A program made the translations under genes and the position numbers. A DNA stretch of 64,000 nucleotides, from contig CAVZJM010000016.1 of NCBI GenBank assembly GCA_963775625.1, forward strand, positions 186,001-250,000, given 5' to 3'. Positions 40,861-48,916 of the stretch are shown here, piece by piece. This stretch comes from JAIBJN01 sp963775625 (lineage in GTDB: Bacteria; Actinomycetota; Thermoleophilia; Gaiellales; Gaiellaceae). Below the pieces are notes generated by a model. That model worked only from the letters and a program-made list of their open reading frames with translations. It made no database searches and was not told where the DNA came from. Each line of letters opens with the position of its first letter. Position 1 is the stretch's first letter.

Positions 40861-41747
40861 GATCCGTCATCCGTGAGCGCGAAGAAGGCTGCTTCGAGCG
40901 AGCGCATCTTGGGTGCGAGGCCGAGGATCGTGACCTGCTCCTCCGCCGCAATCGGGCCAACCTGCTCAGGGCTGGCGCCGAGGACGAGCAGGACGTCGCC
41001 TTCGCGCTCGACCGTGTAGCCCCGGCGTTCGAGCGCCTGGGTCAGCCGCTCCGGGTCGGGCGTTCGCACCTCTGTTGCCGGGCCGTCGTCGCCGCCAAGA
41101 ACCTGCTCCAGCGTGCCCTGCCCGCGGAGCTCTCCGTGGGAGATGATGACCACGTCGTCCACGGATTGGGCCACCTCGGCGAGCAGGTGGCTCGAGACGA
41201 GGACCGCGCGCCCTTTGCCCGCTTGCTCGCGGAGCAGCCCACGCATCCAGCTGATCCCGGGTGGATCCAGGCCGTTGGTCGGCTCGTCGAGGATCAGGAC
41301 CTCCGGATCGCCGAGCAGTGCCGCGGCGATCGCGAGCCGCTGCCTCATTCCCATCGAGTAGCCCTTTACCCGCCGGTTGGCTGCGTCGCTGAGCCCGACG
41401 GTGGCCAGCACCTCGTCGACACGCTCCTCGGGATGCTCGCCTGCCGCGGCGAGAACGCGTAGGTGGTTGCGTCCCGTTCGGCCCGGATGAAAGGCGGCGT
41501 CCTCGAGCACGGCACCAACTTGGGCGCTCGGCCGGTCGAGCTGATGGTAGAGACGACCGCCGAAGGTCGCCGTCCCCGCAGTCGGCCGCACGAGCCCGAG
41601 CAGAGCGCGGAGGGTTGTGCTCTTACCCGCGCCGTTCGGCCCGAGGAAACCCGTGACGCGCCCGGCTTCGACTTCGAAGCTGAGCCCCTTGACCGCCTCG
41701 ACTTTTCCGAACCGCTTGTGAAGATCGCGAATCTCGACGGAGGGCAT
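40857..41747 (-). CDS. ABC transporter ATP-binding protein, 296 aa
   Basis: Walker A is GFLGPNGAGKSTTLRALLGL, the signature GYSMGMRQRLAIAAALL and Walker B PEVLILDEPTNGLDPPG, followed by the H-loop VSSHLL. The C-terminal 80 residues are the extension common to ABC-2-linked ATPases. ATG 41747 is set by the conserved start MPSVEIRDLHKRFG; the much longer open frame upstream is not conserved. It powers the permease encoded immediately downstream. Confidence 0.92.
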   Translation of the reverse strand: MPSVEIRDLHKRFGKVEAVKGLSFEVEAGRVTGFLGPNGAGKSTTLRALLGLVRPTAGTATFGGRLYHQLDRPSAQVGAVLEDAAFHPGRTGRNHLRVLAAAGEHPEERVDEVLATVGLSDAANRRVKGYSMGMRQRLAIAAALLGDPEVLILDEPTNGLDPPGISWMRGLLREQAGKGRAVLVSSHLLAEVAQSVDDVVIISHGELRGQGTLEQVLGGDDGPATEVRTPDPERLTQALERRGYTVEREGDVLLVLGASPEQVGPIAAEEQVTILGLAPKMRSLEAAFFALTDDGS

Positions 41748-41868
41748 GTGGCGGCATGATCGCAGACGTTCGCCCGGCGGGCAGTAGAGCGCCGTCAAGG
41801 GATATTTCTGAACACTCGGACAGGCGAGGGTTCTCTCTCCAACGACCGCGCCTACACTCCACTGGGTA

Positions 41869-42081
41869 ATGGCGAACTGCGGGAGACCACCGGGCCGAGC
41901 CCGCCGGTTCCTCCGGTTGTTCGCGTTCTGGCGCTGGCGCGGCCAAGTCTGCGACGACCTCTGGCTTGAGGAACCTCCGCCTGACTCATTCGTCCGCGAG
42001 CCAAGGAGACCCCGGCCCTCCGCGCCGGGAGGAACGATCGCGCTTGAACTGCCGCCCGACACGCGGGACGGATTCCTGTAA
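41869..42081 (+). CDS. Possible small basic protein, 70 aa
   Basis: ATG 41869 opens a frame with a basic start (PPGRARRFLRLFAFWRW) and then acidic/proline-rich sequence (DDLWLEEPPPDSFVREPRRP) that looks like a real protein composition, not a shadow of the divergent ABC gene. There is no clear ribosome binding site. It is within the 380-base gap between the ATPase gene and the ABM-like gene, which otherwise holds nothing I can identify. Confidence 0.4.
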   Translation: MANCGRPPGRARRFLRLFAFWRWRGQVCDDLWLEEPPPDSFVREPRRPRPSAPGGTIALELPPDTRDGFL

Positions 42082-42127
42082 GCGTTGGCACCACGACCTG
42101 ATTCGTCGATACTCGTCTGCGGGGGAT

Positions 42128-42526
42128 ATGTCCGCCGCGATTGTGTACATCGACATTTCGGAGGTTCGCGAGGGGGCGCTCGACGAGCTGAAGGCGGGCC
42201 TCAAGGACCTCGTTGACTTCATCGAGGCGAATGAGCCGCAGCTCGTCGCCTACAACGTCTACTTCAGCGCCGATGGCACCAGGATGACCGTCGTGAACGT
42301 GCATCCCGACACGACGTCGTTGGAATACCACATGGAGGTGGCGGGACCGCTCTTTCGCCGGTTCGCGGAACTCGTCACGTTGTCATCGATCCACATCTAC
42401 GGCGAGCCGAGCGAGAAGGCGTTGAGGCAGGCACATGAGAAGGCGCGATTGTTGGGAGGCGGGGCTGTGGAGGTCGAGGCGTTACACGTAGGTTTCACGC
42501 GTCTCACGGCTCACACGGCCACGTAG
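42128..42526 (+). CDS. Small alpha+beta-barrel (antibiotic-biosynthesis-monooxygenase-like) protein, 132 aa
   Basis: ATG 42128 opens IVYIDISEVREGALDELKAG with a second strand pattern QLVAYNVYFSADGTRMTVVN and VHPDTTSLEYHMEVAG, the layout of ABM/stress-responsive dimeric barrels. Such proteins act as small monooxygenases or signal proteins; no catalytic residue can be assigned. It is divergent from the ABC transporter genes of the element. Confidence 0.6.
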   Translation: MSAAIVYIDISEVREGALDELKAGLKDLVDFIEANEPQLVAYNVYFSADGTRMTVVNVHPDTTSLEYHMEVAGPLFRRFAELVTLSSIHIYGEPSEKALRQAHEKARLLGGGAVEVEALHVGFTRLTAHTAT

Positions 42527-42653
42527 TTTTCGTCCAGCCGCACTGCCGCGGATCGCCCGAAGGGGGCCATTCTTAAGCGAGCCGACGGGCCGGACAGGGG
42601 CCTCATCCGGCGACAGCCGACCGGCCGCTACTCCCGAGCGGGGCACTGGCCCC

Positions 42654-42899
42654 ATGAGCACCACCGAGCGGCTTGACCGCGAGATTCTGGACCTGCGGAT
42701 TGTGCTTGCCGGCGAGCTTCCGCCCTACCGCCGGGCGCTCCTGACGGCCGAGCTACATGACCTGCGCCTAGCCCGAATCGGTGTGAGCACCCCGCGCATC
42801 CGCATCCGACTTGACCGGCTCAGCCCTGGCCCAAGCTCACGCTTGCTTTGGCGCGGCCCGGCCGAGTGGGGCAACCGCACCCAAGTGCGCATCACGTAA
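42654..42899 (+). CDS. Small hypothetical protein, 81 aa
   Basis: ATG 42654 opens a helical N-terminus (TTERLDREILDLRIVLAGEL, YRRALLTAELHDLRLARIG) and a basic C-terminus rich in Arg and Pro. It ends eight bases into the end of the convergent small gene. Helical pattern and codon bias support coding; function is unknown. Confidence 0.5.
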   Translation: MSTTERLDREILDLRIVLAGELPPYRRALLTAELHDLRLARIGVSTPRIRIRLDRLSPGPSSRLLWRGPAEWGNRTQVRIT

Positions 42900-43083
42900 G
42901 CGAGAGGCCGCGCAGGGCTTCCACCACCTCGGGGCTAAAAGCCTCGGGGGCGAGCGCGTAGCGGCCGGCCTCGCGCACCACTCGCCCGGCCCGCTCTTCC
43001 TGGCCGAGAATTTCCGCCAGGCGGCGAGGCTTGGCCCCGATGCGCTCGGCCAAGACCAAGAGCGCCATTCCCGCCGGCCTCAC
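42892..43083 (-). CDS. Small winged-helix-like protein, 63 aa
   Basis: The peptide (ALLVLAERIGAKPRRLAEIL, then GRVVREAGRYALAPEAFSPE) has the helix-helix-beta hairpin pattern of a small DNA-binding fold. GTG 43083 overlaps the stop of the zinc-ribbon gene as GTGA, so the pair is coupled. Small proteins at this position of integrative elements are often excisionases or repressors; that is inference from place. Confidence 0.55.
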   Translation of the reverse strand: MRPAGMALLVLAERIGAKPRRLAEILGQEERAGRVVREAGRYALAPEAFSPEVVEALRGLSLT

Positions 43084-43481
43084 CCCTCCGGCTCGCCGTT
43101 GCCGTTTCCCGCCTTCGCCGCGGTCCGGCGGCGGGCACGGTCCCGCTCTTGGGGGCGCCGGCATGCCTTGCATACGTAGTGGCCGGGGCTGAATTCGCCC
43201 GCTGGCTTTTCGCTCCCGCAAGCCGAGCACCGTTTGCGCGGCGGTGAGGCCTGCGCGGCCCTCTCAGGCCCCGAAGCGGCCCGAGCACGTTGGGGAGGCT
43301 CGGCGGCTTGCGGCGCTTCCTCGGCGCTCTCAGAGACCGAGGCGGCCACCTGCGCGGCGAGGTCGGCTTGGCCGTTGAGTTGCTCGGCGACAAGCTCGGG
43401 AATGAGCCGGCGCACGAGTTCGGCCACCGGCTCGCGCAGCTCTTCCCGAACGAGCGCCTCTAGATCGGGTGGCGCGGCCAC
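43080..43481 (-). CDS. Zinc-ribbon protein of the element, 133 aa
   Basis: An N-terminal helical part (LEALVREELREPVAELVRRL) is followed by Ala/Glu-rich sequence and a C-terminal four-Cys zinc ribbon, RCSACGSEKPAGEFSPGHY then VCKACRRPQERDRAR. GTG 43481 is chosen since the longer frame runs over the arm repeats and attachment region. The next gene overlaps its stop. A DNA-binding or regulatory role for the element is plausible; the family is not recognised. Confidence 0.6.
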   Translation of the reverse strand: MAAPPDLEALVREELREPVAELVRRLIPELVAEQLNGQADLAAQVAASVSESAEEAPQAAEPPQRARAASGPERAAQASPPRKRCSACGSEKPAGEFSPGHYVCKACRRPQERDRARRRTAAKAGNGNGEPEG

Positions 43482-43583
43482 GGCGGCCAGTCTTGCACCT
43501 GTCGCCCGAGCCGGCAACACAGAAAGAGGCCCGGCCCCGGTCCCCCTGTCGCCTGCGGCGGCAACGTCCCCAAGCCGCTTTCG

Positions 43584-43613
43584 TCGCCAGTGTGTCGCCA
43601 GTCTGTCGCCAGT
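43584..43613. repeat. Right arm-type repeats: three TCGCCAGT copies
   Basis: TCGCCAGT begins at 43584, 43595 and 43606, spacing 11 and 11. Over about 30 bases the block is nearly identical to 37784-37814 and in the same direction, differing by one C. It lies about 150 bases inside the right attachment core. See the left copy for interpretation. Confidence 0.65.
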
Positions 43614-43716
43614 AAGCCCCCAAAACCACGGACTACCACGGACTAACCCGGACACCGCGGCGGGCTTCCCCAAGAGCGCGGAATCCAGCATGGTTAGCGG
43701 GATTCCGCGTGGTTAG

Positions 43717-43806
43717 CGGCGGGGGTGGGATTCGAACCCACGGAGCCGTTTTTACGGGCTCGGCGGTTTTCAAGACCGCCCCTTTCGACCGCTCGGGCAC
43801 CCCGCC
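43717..43806 (-). tRNA. tRNA-Ser(TGA), integration site of the element
   Basis: On the minus strand it begins GGCGGGGTGCCCGAGCGG, has the anticodon arm GCGGT-CTTGAAA-ACCGC (anticodon UGA), a variable arm with stem GAGCC...GGCTC, T arm GTGGGTTCGAATCCCAC and CCCCGCC with discriminator G. CCA is not encoded. The core repeat at 43763-43779 lies in the anticodon arm, so the 3' part of this gene, including its variable arm, was probably supplied by the element. Confidence 0.95.
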
Positions 43807-43817
43807 CGTGCGCCAGT

Positions 43818-44195
43818 CTAGCCCCGGCTCGGTGGCTCCATTAGGGTCGCGAGCAGGCTCGCGGACGAGCCGGCGTCGATCTCGAGGGGCGCCGAGGTGA
43901 AGTCGTGCTCCGTGCGCAGCTCGTACATGCAGCGGAGACTGGTCGACTCGATCACCGTCTCGATCCGGTCGTGGCGGACGCTCTCCGCCGGCGCGACTGC
44001 CGGCAGTCTCTTCCTCAGCGCCTCGACGCTCGCGTCGACGAAGCCGACGGAGACGACGTCGCGAGGGTCGTCCAGGCTCTGGGCGTTGAACACCCTGGTG
44101 GGCACGCCGAAGCCGACGTCGGCCTCCCACTCCTCGACGAACTCCGCGAACGTCCTGCCCTCCTTCAACCGGCGGACGAAGACGCTGACGATCAC
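43818..44195 (-). CDS. Hypothetical protein, 125 aa
   Basis: The first 25 residues (VSVFVRRLKEGRTFAEFVEE) and the segment FGVPTRVFNAQSLDDPRDVV recall dimeric alpha/beta-barrel proteins, but no catalytic residue is evident. GTG 44195 is one base from the seryl-tRNA synthetase stop, so the gene is probably co-transcribed with serS. Function unknown. Confidence 0.65.
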   Translation of the reverse strand: MIVSVFVRRLKEGRTFAEFVEEWEADVGFGVPTRVFNAQSLDDPRDVVSVGFVDASVEALRKRLPAVAPAESVRHDRIETVIESTSLRCMYELRTEHDFTSAPLEIDAGSSASLLATLMEPPSRG

Positions 44196-44196
44196 G

Positions 44197-45420
44197 TCAG
44201 TCGCCCAGCTCGATGCGGGCAGGGGCGCCGAAGCCGGCGAGGACGTCGGGGACGGCGACCGCGCCGCCCTCGTCCTGGAAGTTCTCGAGGAGGGCGATCA
44301 TCGTCCGTGCCGTCACGGCGGTGCCGTTCAGCGTGTGGACGAACTCGAGCCCGCCCTCGGCGCGGAAGCGGACGTCGAGGCGGCGCGACTGGTAGTCGGT
44401 CGTGTTCGACGTCGACGTCAGCTCGCGGTAGCGGCCCTGGCCGGGGAACCACCCTTCGATGTCGTACTTCTTGCAGGGCGCGGCGCCGAGGTCGCCGGCC
44501 GCGATGTTGACGACGCGATACGGGAGCCCGAGCTCGGCGAGGAGCGACTCCTCCATCGCCAGGAGACGGTCGTGCTCGGACGGCGAGTCTTCCGGGCGGC
44601 AGAAGACGAACATCTCGACCTTGTCGAACTGGTGCACCCGGAACATCCCGCGCGTGTCCTTGCCGGCCGCGCCGGCCTCGCGGCGGAAGCACGTCGAGTA
44701 CCCGGCGTAGCGAAGCGGGAGGGAATCGGCCTCCAGCACCTCCCCGCCGTGCATGGAGGCCAGGGCCACCTCGGAGGTCCCGGTGAGGTAGAGCTCGTCG
44801 CGCTCGACGCGATAGAGGTTCACCTCTTCGGTGGGGAGAAAGCCGGTCCCGTACATCGCTTCCTCGCGCACGAGCACCGGCGGGAGCACCGTCGTGAAGC
44901 CGGCCGCCGTGATCCGGTCGAGCGCGAAGCGGTAGAGGGCGAGCTCGAGCAGCGCCGCGGCGCCGACGCGATAGACGAAGCGCGACCCCGAGACCTTGGC
45001 GCCGCGCTCGGTGTCGATCCGGGCCAGCTCCAGATGGTCGCGCGGCTCGAAGTCGAAGGCGGGCGGCTCGCCGACGCGGCGGAGCTCGACGGCGTCGTCC
45101 TCCGTGAACCCGTCGGGAGCGCTCGGGTCGGGAGGGGAGGGGACGCGGTCGAGCAGCTCGGCGCGACGCCCCTCGGCAGCGGCCAGCGCCTCCTCGACCT
45201 GCTGGAGCTCGGCCTTCACGCCCTTCAGCTCCTCGATCTGCTCCGGCGTCGGCTTGCCCTTCAGCTTCGTCTTCGCTCGCAGCTCGTCGGCCTGCGGGAC
45301 GAGCGCCAGCCACGCCCGGTCGGCCTCCATGAGGGCGTCGAACTCCTCGGCCGCGCCCTTGCGCGCCAAAGCGGCGCGGTACGCGTCCGGCTCTGCTCGC
45401 GCGGCCCGGATGTCGATCAT
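44197..45420 (-). CDS. serS: Seryl-tRNA synthetase, 407 aa
   Basis: The N-terminal coiled-coil arm (LKGVKAELQQVEEALAAAEG) that grips the tRNA-Ser long arm is followed by the class II core: motif 1 region with ALYRFALDRITAAGFTTVLP, TGTSEVALASMHGGE, motif 2 CFRREAGAAGKDTRGMFRVH and motif 3 FVHTLNGTAVTARTMIALLE. It charges all tRNA-Ser species, three of which are encoded in this window. ATG 45420 matches the conserved start MIDIRAARAEPDAYRAAL. It is divergent from a membrane-anchored hypothetical gene. Confidence 0.95.
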   Translation of the reverse strand: MIDIRAARAEPDAYRAALARKGAAEEFDALMEADRAWLALVPQADELRAKTKLKGKPTPEQIEELKGVKAELQQVEEALAAAEGRRAELLDRVPSPPDPSAPDGFTEDDAVELRRVGEPPAFDFEPRDHLELARIDTERGAKVSGSRFVYRVGAAALLELALYRFALDRITAAGFTTVLPPVLVREEAMYGTGFLPTEEVNLYRVERDELYLTGTSEVALASMHGGEVLEADSLPLRYAGYSTCFRREAGAAGKDTRGMFRVHQFDKVEMFVFCRPEDSPSEHDRLLAMEESLLAELGLPYRVVNIAAGDLGAAPCKKYDIEGWFPGQGRYRELTSTSNTTDYQSRRLDVRFRAEGGLEFVHTLNGTAVTARTMIALLENFQDEGGAVAVPDVLAGFGAPARIELGD

Positions 45421-45469
45421 GGCCGGGAGTCTAGGGAAGCACGTCCGGACGAGGCATACTCTCGGCGCC

Positions 45470-46219
45470 ATGGACGCGCCGGTGATCGCCGCACTCTTCA
45501 CTGCCTTGGCCAGCCTGGCCGTAGCCGTTGCGAATAGCGTCACGGGTCGAAGTCGCGAAACGCGGCTGTCGACCCTCGAGCACGAGTTCCGCCTCGCTGA
45601 GTCTCGCAGCGAACGCGCGGCGCAGGCCGAAGAGGTGCTCGAGCACTACCGCCGCCCGCTTCTCGCCGCTGCATTCGATCTGCAAGAGCGCCTCGACAAC
45701 ATCCTCAATCCAAAGCGCGATTTTCTCAGCCGATACGGCGAGATCGGAAACCCGCGCCGCGACGATGCCGTGAAGACGACGCTCTACAGGATTGGCGGGT
45801 ACTTCTGCTGGGTCGAAATGATGCGACATGACCGCCAGTTCCTGCAGCTGCGTGAGCCGGAGGAAACCAGAGCCCTGACGGAGCTCGTCAGAAGGGTCGG
45901 ATGGACATTCGGAGACGACCGTTATGGCCCGGACTTCATGCTGTGGCACGAAGAGCAACGCGCGATCGGCGAACGGATGATCGTCCGCGATGGCGAAACG
46001 ATGGGCTGCGTGGGCTACGCGACCTTCGTCGAGAGCTACCCCGAGTCATTCGCACGCTGGTTCGATCGCTTTGAGGGAGCTCTGATCCGCGAGACCGCGA
46101 TGAAGAGCAGGCGACTGGGCGAGCTGCGGGACGCTCTCCGCTCGCTCGTCGAGTCGCTCGATCCCGATGAGCTTCGCTACGAGAGGTGGTGGCAGCGTCC
46201 GCCCAAAGCGGACGCCTAA
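45470..46219 (+). CDS. Membrane-anchored hypothetical protein with coiled coil, 249 aa
   Basis: One N-terminal hydrophobic helix (VIAALFTALASLAVAVANSV) is followed by a Glu/Arg-rich coiled-coil segment (TRLSTLEHEFRLAESRSERA) and a mainly helical domain with aromatic clusters (LYRIGGYFCWVEMMRHDRQF; YERWWQRPPKADA). Codon choice is a little less GC-extreme than in neighbours, which may mean later acquisition. Its stop overlaps the end of the convergent HAD gene. I do not recognise the family. Confidence 0.7.
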   Translation: MDAPVIAALFTALASLAVAVANSVTGRSRETRLSTLEHEFRLAESRSERAAQAEEVLEHYRRPLLAAAFDLQERLDNILNPKRDFLSRYGEIGNPRRDDAVKTTLYRIGGYFCWVEMMRHDRQFLQLREPEETRALTELVRRVGWTFGDDRYGPDFMLWHEEQRAIGERMIVRDGETMGCVGYATFVESYPESFARWFDRFEGALIRETAMKSRRLGELRDALRSLVESLDPDELRYERWWQRPPKADA

Positions 46220-47043
46220 CCGCTTCGAGCTAGGAGCGCTTCGACGACCTGGGCGACTCCCTCCACCTCGGCCGACGGGCACACCCAGTCGGCGACGGCG
46301 AGGACGCGTGGATGCGCGTTGGCGACCGCCACGCCGAAGCCGGCCCACTCGAGGAGCTCGACGTCGTTCTCGCCGTCTCCGAAGGCGACCGTGCGCCCGG
46401 CCGTGAAGCCCAGGTGCTCGGCCAGGAAGGCGAGCCCGGAGGCCTTCGTCACGTCGGGGCTCGCGAACTCGAGGAAGAAGGGCAGAGACTTCGAGATGTA
46501 GAGGCGGCCGGCGAAGCGCTCTTTCATGCGCGCCTCGAGCCCATCCAGGATCTCCGGCTCGTCGATCGCGACGAGCTTCGTCGGCGGCTCGGCGAGCCAG
46601 GTCACGAGGTCGCCGACCGCGTGGAGCGGAAGGCTCTGGAAGCCCGCATACCGCTCCGCCTCCGGCGTCACCTCGGTGACGTACAGCTCGTCGTTGACGT
46701 AGCAGTTGACGTGAAAGCCGTCCTCCTGGAGCGCGGCGATCGTCTCCCGTGCCAACTCCAGCGGGATCGGCTCGTGACGAAGGAGCGTGCCGGTGAGCGG
46801 GTCGACGACGGCCGCGCCCTGGTAGCAGATGACCGGGTCGTCGATGCCCGCCTGCTCGAGGTAGGGGCGGACGGAGCGGAACATCCGGCCGGTGACGACG
46901 AGGACGCGCAGGCCGGCCGTACGGGCGCGCTCGATGGCGGCCAGCGTCCGCGGGCGCAGCGCGCCGTCCTCCCAGATCAGCGTCCGGTCGAGGTCGCAGG
47001 CGAGGACGTCGACCTCGCGCGGGAACTCGGGCGGCAGGATCAG
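46216..47043 (-). CDS. Cof-type HAD-IIB phosphatase, 275 aa
   Basis: Motif I is ACDLDRTLIWEDGALRPRTL, motif II LRVLVVTGRM, motif III Lys in PDVTKASGLAFLAEHLG and motif IV AFGDGENDVELLEWAG, with the large C2 cap between. Cof-type enzymes dephosphorylate sugar or cofactor phosphates. No ATG, GTG or TTG is in frame upstream of the conserved start; CTG 47043 immediately precedes it and overlaps the stop of the cytochrome gene. The start is therefore non-standard or hidden by a base error. Confidence 0.85.
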   Translation of the reverse strand: MILPPEFPREVDVLACDLDRTLIWEDGALRPRTLAAIERARTAGLRVLVVTGRMFRSVRPYLEQAGIDDPVICYQGAAVVDPLTGTLLRHEPIPLELARETIAALQEDGFHVNCYVNDELYVTEVTPEAERYAGFQSLPLHAVGDLVTWLAEPPTKLVAIDEPEILDGLEARMKERFAGRLYISKSLPFFLEFASPDVTKASGLAFLAEHLGFTAGRTVAFGDGENDVELLEWAGFGVAVANAHPRVLAVADWVCPSAEVEGVAQVVEALLARSG

Positions 47044-47432
47044 CCGCGGGCCGTGACGACGTAGGCGGCCACGTTGGCGATCTCCTCTTCGCTCAGCGTG
47101 CCGCTGTAGGCCTGCATGCCGCCGCCGCCGTTCGTGATCTGCGTGACCGCGCCGTCGAAGTCGATGCTGGACTCGTCCAGGTTCGGCCCGACGTTGCCGC
47201 TCGAACCGGCGTCCGTGAGCGTGTGGCAGCTGCCGCAGCCGTTGGACGCGAAGACCTCCGCACCGGCGGCCGCGTCGCCCTCGACCTCTCCGTCTCCGCT
47301 CCCGCCGCTTTCCTCGGTCGGGACTCCCCCGATCACGGTCTCGGGCGTAGGCGTGGTCTCCTCGCTGCCGCCGCAGGCGGCGACGAGGACCAGAGCACCG
47401 AGGGTGAGGAGGAGCGCGACGACGCGGGCCAT
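47040..47432 (-). CDS. Cytochrome c lipoprotein (class I), 130 aa
   Basis: A lipobox (LTLGALVLVAAC) shows lipid anchoring outside the membrane, followed by a Glu/Gly-rich linker and one cytochrome domain with heme site NGCGSCHTL and a possible axial Met in GGGGMQAYSG, then the C-terminal helix SEEEIANVAAYVV. Such proteins carry electrons in respiratory chains. ATG 47432 lies inside the end of the upstream membrane-protein gene (100-base overlap). The HAD gene follows. Confidence 0.9.
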   Translation of the reverse strand: MARVVALLLTLGALVLVAACGGSEETTPTPETVIGGVPTEESGGSGDGEVEGDAAAGAEVFASNGCGSCHTLTDAGSSGNVGPNLDESSIDFDGAVTQITNGGGGMQAYSGTLSEEEIANVAAYVVTARG

Positions 47433-48916
47433 GGGGCCCGAAGCATACCGACCGCCAAGGCGGCATAACCCGTCAGGCCGACGAGCAGGATGTCGGTCGG
47501 GGAGTCGTTGACGACGAGCGACACGGCGATCGCGGCCGCGAAGGCGAGAGGGACGGCCAGCTCCTCGAGAGGCTCCGGGCTGCGGAACGTTCTCAGCACC
47601 AGGCCGGCGAGGATCACCAGCAGGGCGACGACGGCGAGGCTGACCCACCAGGAGGAGGTGGCGCGCTCCCAGGAGAGCTCGATTCGCTCGACGAGGTCGC
47701 CGCCGAGCCCGAGCGGGCCGTCCTCGATCGCCGACGTGACGTGGCTCGACCCGCCCGTCGCGGCGTCCAGGCCGATCAGCCCGAGCGCGACCGCGAGCGA
47801 GGCGGCCACGGCGAAGGCGAGTGCCCGCCTGCCTCCGCCGGCGAGCAGCACCGCCAGCACCGCGAAGCCGGCCGCCAGGACGATCGCGCCCCCGCCGTCC
47901 GCCCCGAAGCGGTTGCCGGCGACCGTGGCGAAGACGAGCAGCGCGGTCCCTGCGAACGCCGCCCACCCGAGCACGCCGTAGAGGAGGGCCGCGCCTGCGA
48001 GGCCAGGCACGAGCAGCATCGTCTCCAGGAGGTTCGAGAGCCCGTAGTAGCGGGAGTTCTGGGTCGGGCCGAACGGGGACAGCGCCACCGTCGCGCCGTC
48101 GATCCCGAGGGCGAGCAGGTAGGCGGCGATCACCGCTACGAGAAAGACGCCGAGGGCGAGCGGCGAGCGGAGAAGCGCCGTGAGCAGCGGGCCGCCGAGC
48201 GCAACGGACAGGCCGAGGACGACGAGGACGACCCAGAAGCCCGAGACGCCGACGATCCCGAGCGCGAGGTTGGCGAGGAGCGCGGCGGCGAAGCCGGGCA
48301 CGGCCGCAGCCGGCGCCACGAGCGCGAGCACGAGGACGAGCGCGCAGACGAGCAGCGTCGCCGGCAGCCGGACGCCGTTGTTTTCGTCGATCCGCTCGTC
48401 GAGGTCGAGGAGCGTGGCGGCAGCGTTCTCCGCCGGCTCGGAGCCGAGCGCATCTTCGCGCCCGAGCGCAGTGGGCAGCACGTCGACGATCGAGACGAGC
48501 CCGGGAATCCGCGTCGACTCAGATGTGAGCAGCCCCTCGTAGCCGGGGCCGACGACGAGGATCGGATAGCGGCGGTCGTTTGGCTGACGCCCGCCCTCCG
48601 GCAGGCCGACGTAGATCGCCGAGCCTGCCTCGCTTCCGAGAGCTCCCTCGAGCGGGAAGAGCAAAGCAAGGGTCGAGGGAAAGCCGCCGCGGAGCGAATT
48701 GCGCACCTCGCCTCTGACGAGCGCGGCCTCTGCGAGCTCCCGGCTCGTCTCCGGCCCGGCGCCGGGATTGAGGAGCCCCACGGCACCGAGCCTCTGGGCT
48801 TCATCCAGGTCGTCGAGGCCGAAGTCCGGCACCACGACCACCTCGAAGTCCGTAGCCTGCGCCGGGCCGGCCATGAGCGCGAGCACTGCCAGAGCCACGA
48901 CCGCCGTCCGCGCCAT
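47333..48916 (-). CDS. Polytopic membrane protein with extracellular phosphatase-like N-terminal domain, 527 aa
   Basis: A signal peptide (MARTAVVALAVLALMAGPAQA) is followed by about 160 residues resembling the alkaline-phosphatase-like fold seen in some cell-wall proteins (GPGYEGLLTSESTRIPGLVS, IVDVLPTALG) and then about ten hydrophobic helices. The last 100 bases overlap the cytochrome c gene in another frame, which is more than usual, so the real end may be earlier or a base error is present. The start codon overlaps that of the divergent gene in CATG. Confidence 0.75.
   Translation of the reverse strand: MARTAVVALAVLALMAGPAQATDFEVVVVPDFGLDDLDEAQRLGAVGLLNPGAGPETSRELAEAALVRGEVRNSLRGGFPSTLALLFPLEGALGSEAGSAIYVGLPEGGRQPNDRRYPILVVGPGYEGLLTSESTRIPGLVSIVDVLPTALGREDALGSEPAENAAATLLDLDERIDENNGVRLPATLLVCALVLVLALVAPAAAVPGFAAALLANLALGIVGVSGFWVVLVVLGLSVALGGPLLTALLRSPLALGVFLVAVIAAYLLALGIDGATVALSPFGPTQNSRYYGLSNLLETMLLVPGLAGAALLYGVLGWAAFAGTALLVFATVAGNRFGADGGGAIVLAAGFAVLAVLLAGGGRRALAFAVAASLAVALGLIGLDAATGGSSHVTSAIEDGPLGLGGDLVERIELSWERATSSWWVSLAVVALLVILAGLVLRTFRSPEPLEELAVPLAFAAAIAVSLVVNDSPTDILLVGLTGYAALAVGMLRAPWPASSRSSSPSVLWSSSPPAAAARRPRLRPRP

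Larger units (their letters stand above)
37742..43779. mobile_element. Integrative element of about 6 kb inserted in tRNA-Ser(TGA)
   Basis: The element lies between two copies of the 17-base anticodon-arm sequence GCGGTTTTCAAGACCGC. It carries a tyrosine integrase at the left end, triple TCGCCAGT repeats near both ends, and cargo: lipoprotein, ABC-2 transporter pair, ABM-like protein and small DNA-binding-type proteins. No replication, packaging or conjugation gene is visible, so it may be mobilised by another element or be a remnant. The stretch 38601-39242 has no gene and holds inverted and tandem repeats described separately. Confidence 0.8.

Noticed and set aside
43482..43691. Longer start for the zinc-ribbon protein at 43691
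   Set aside because: The added sequence is encoded by the arm repeats and the attachment region and looks non-coding.
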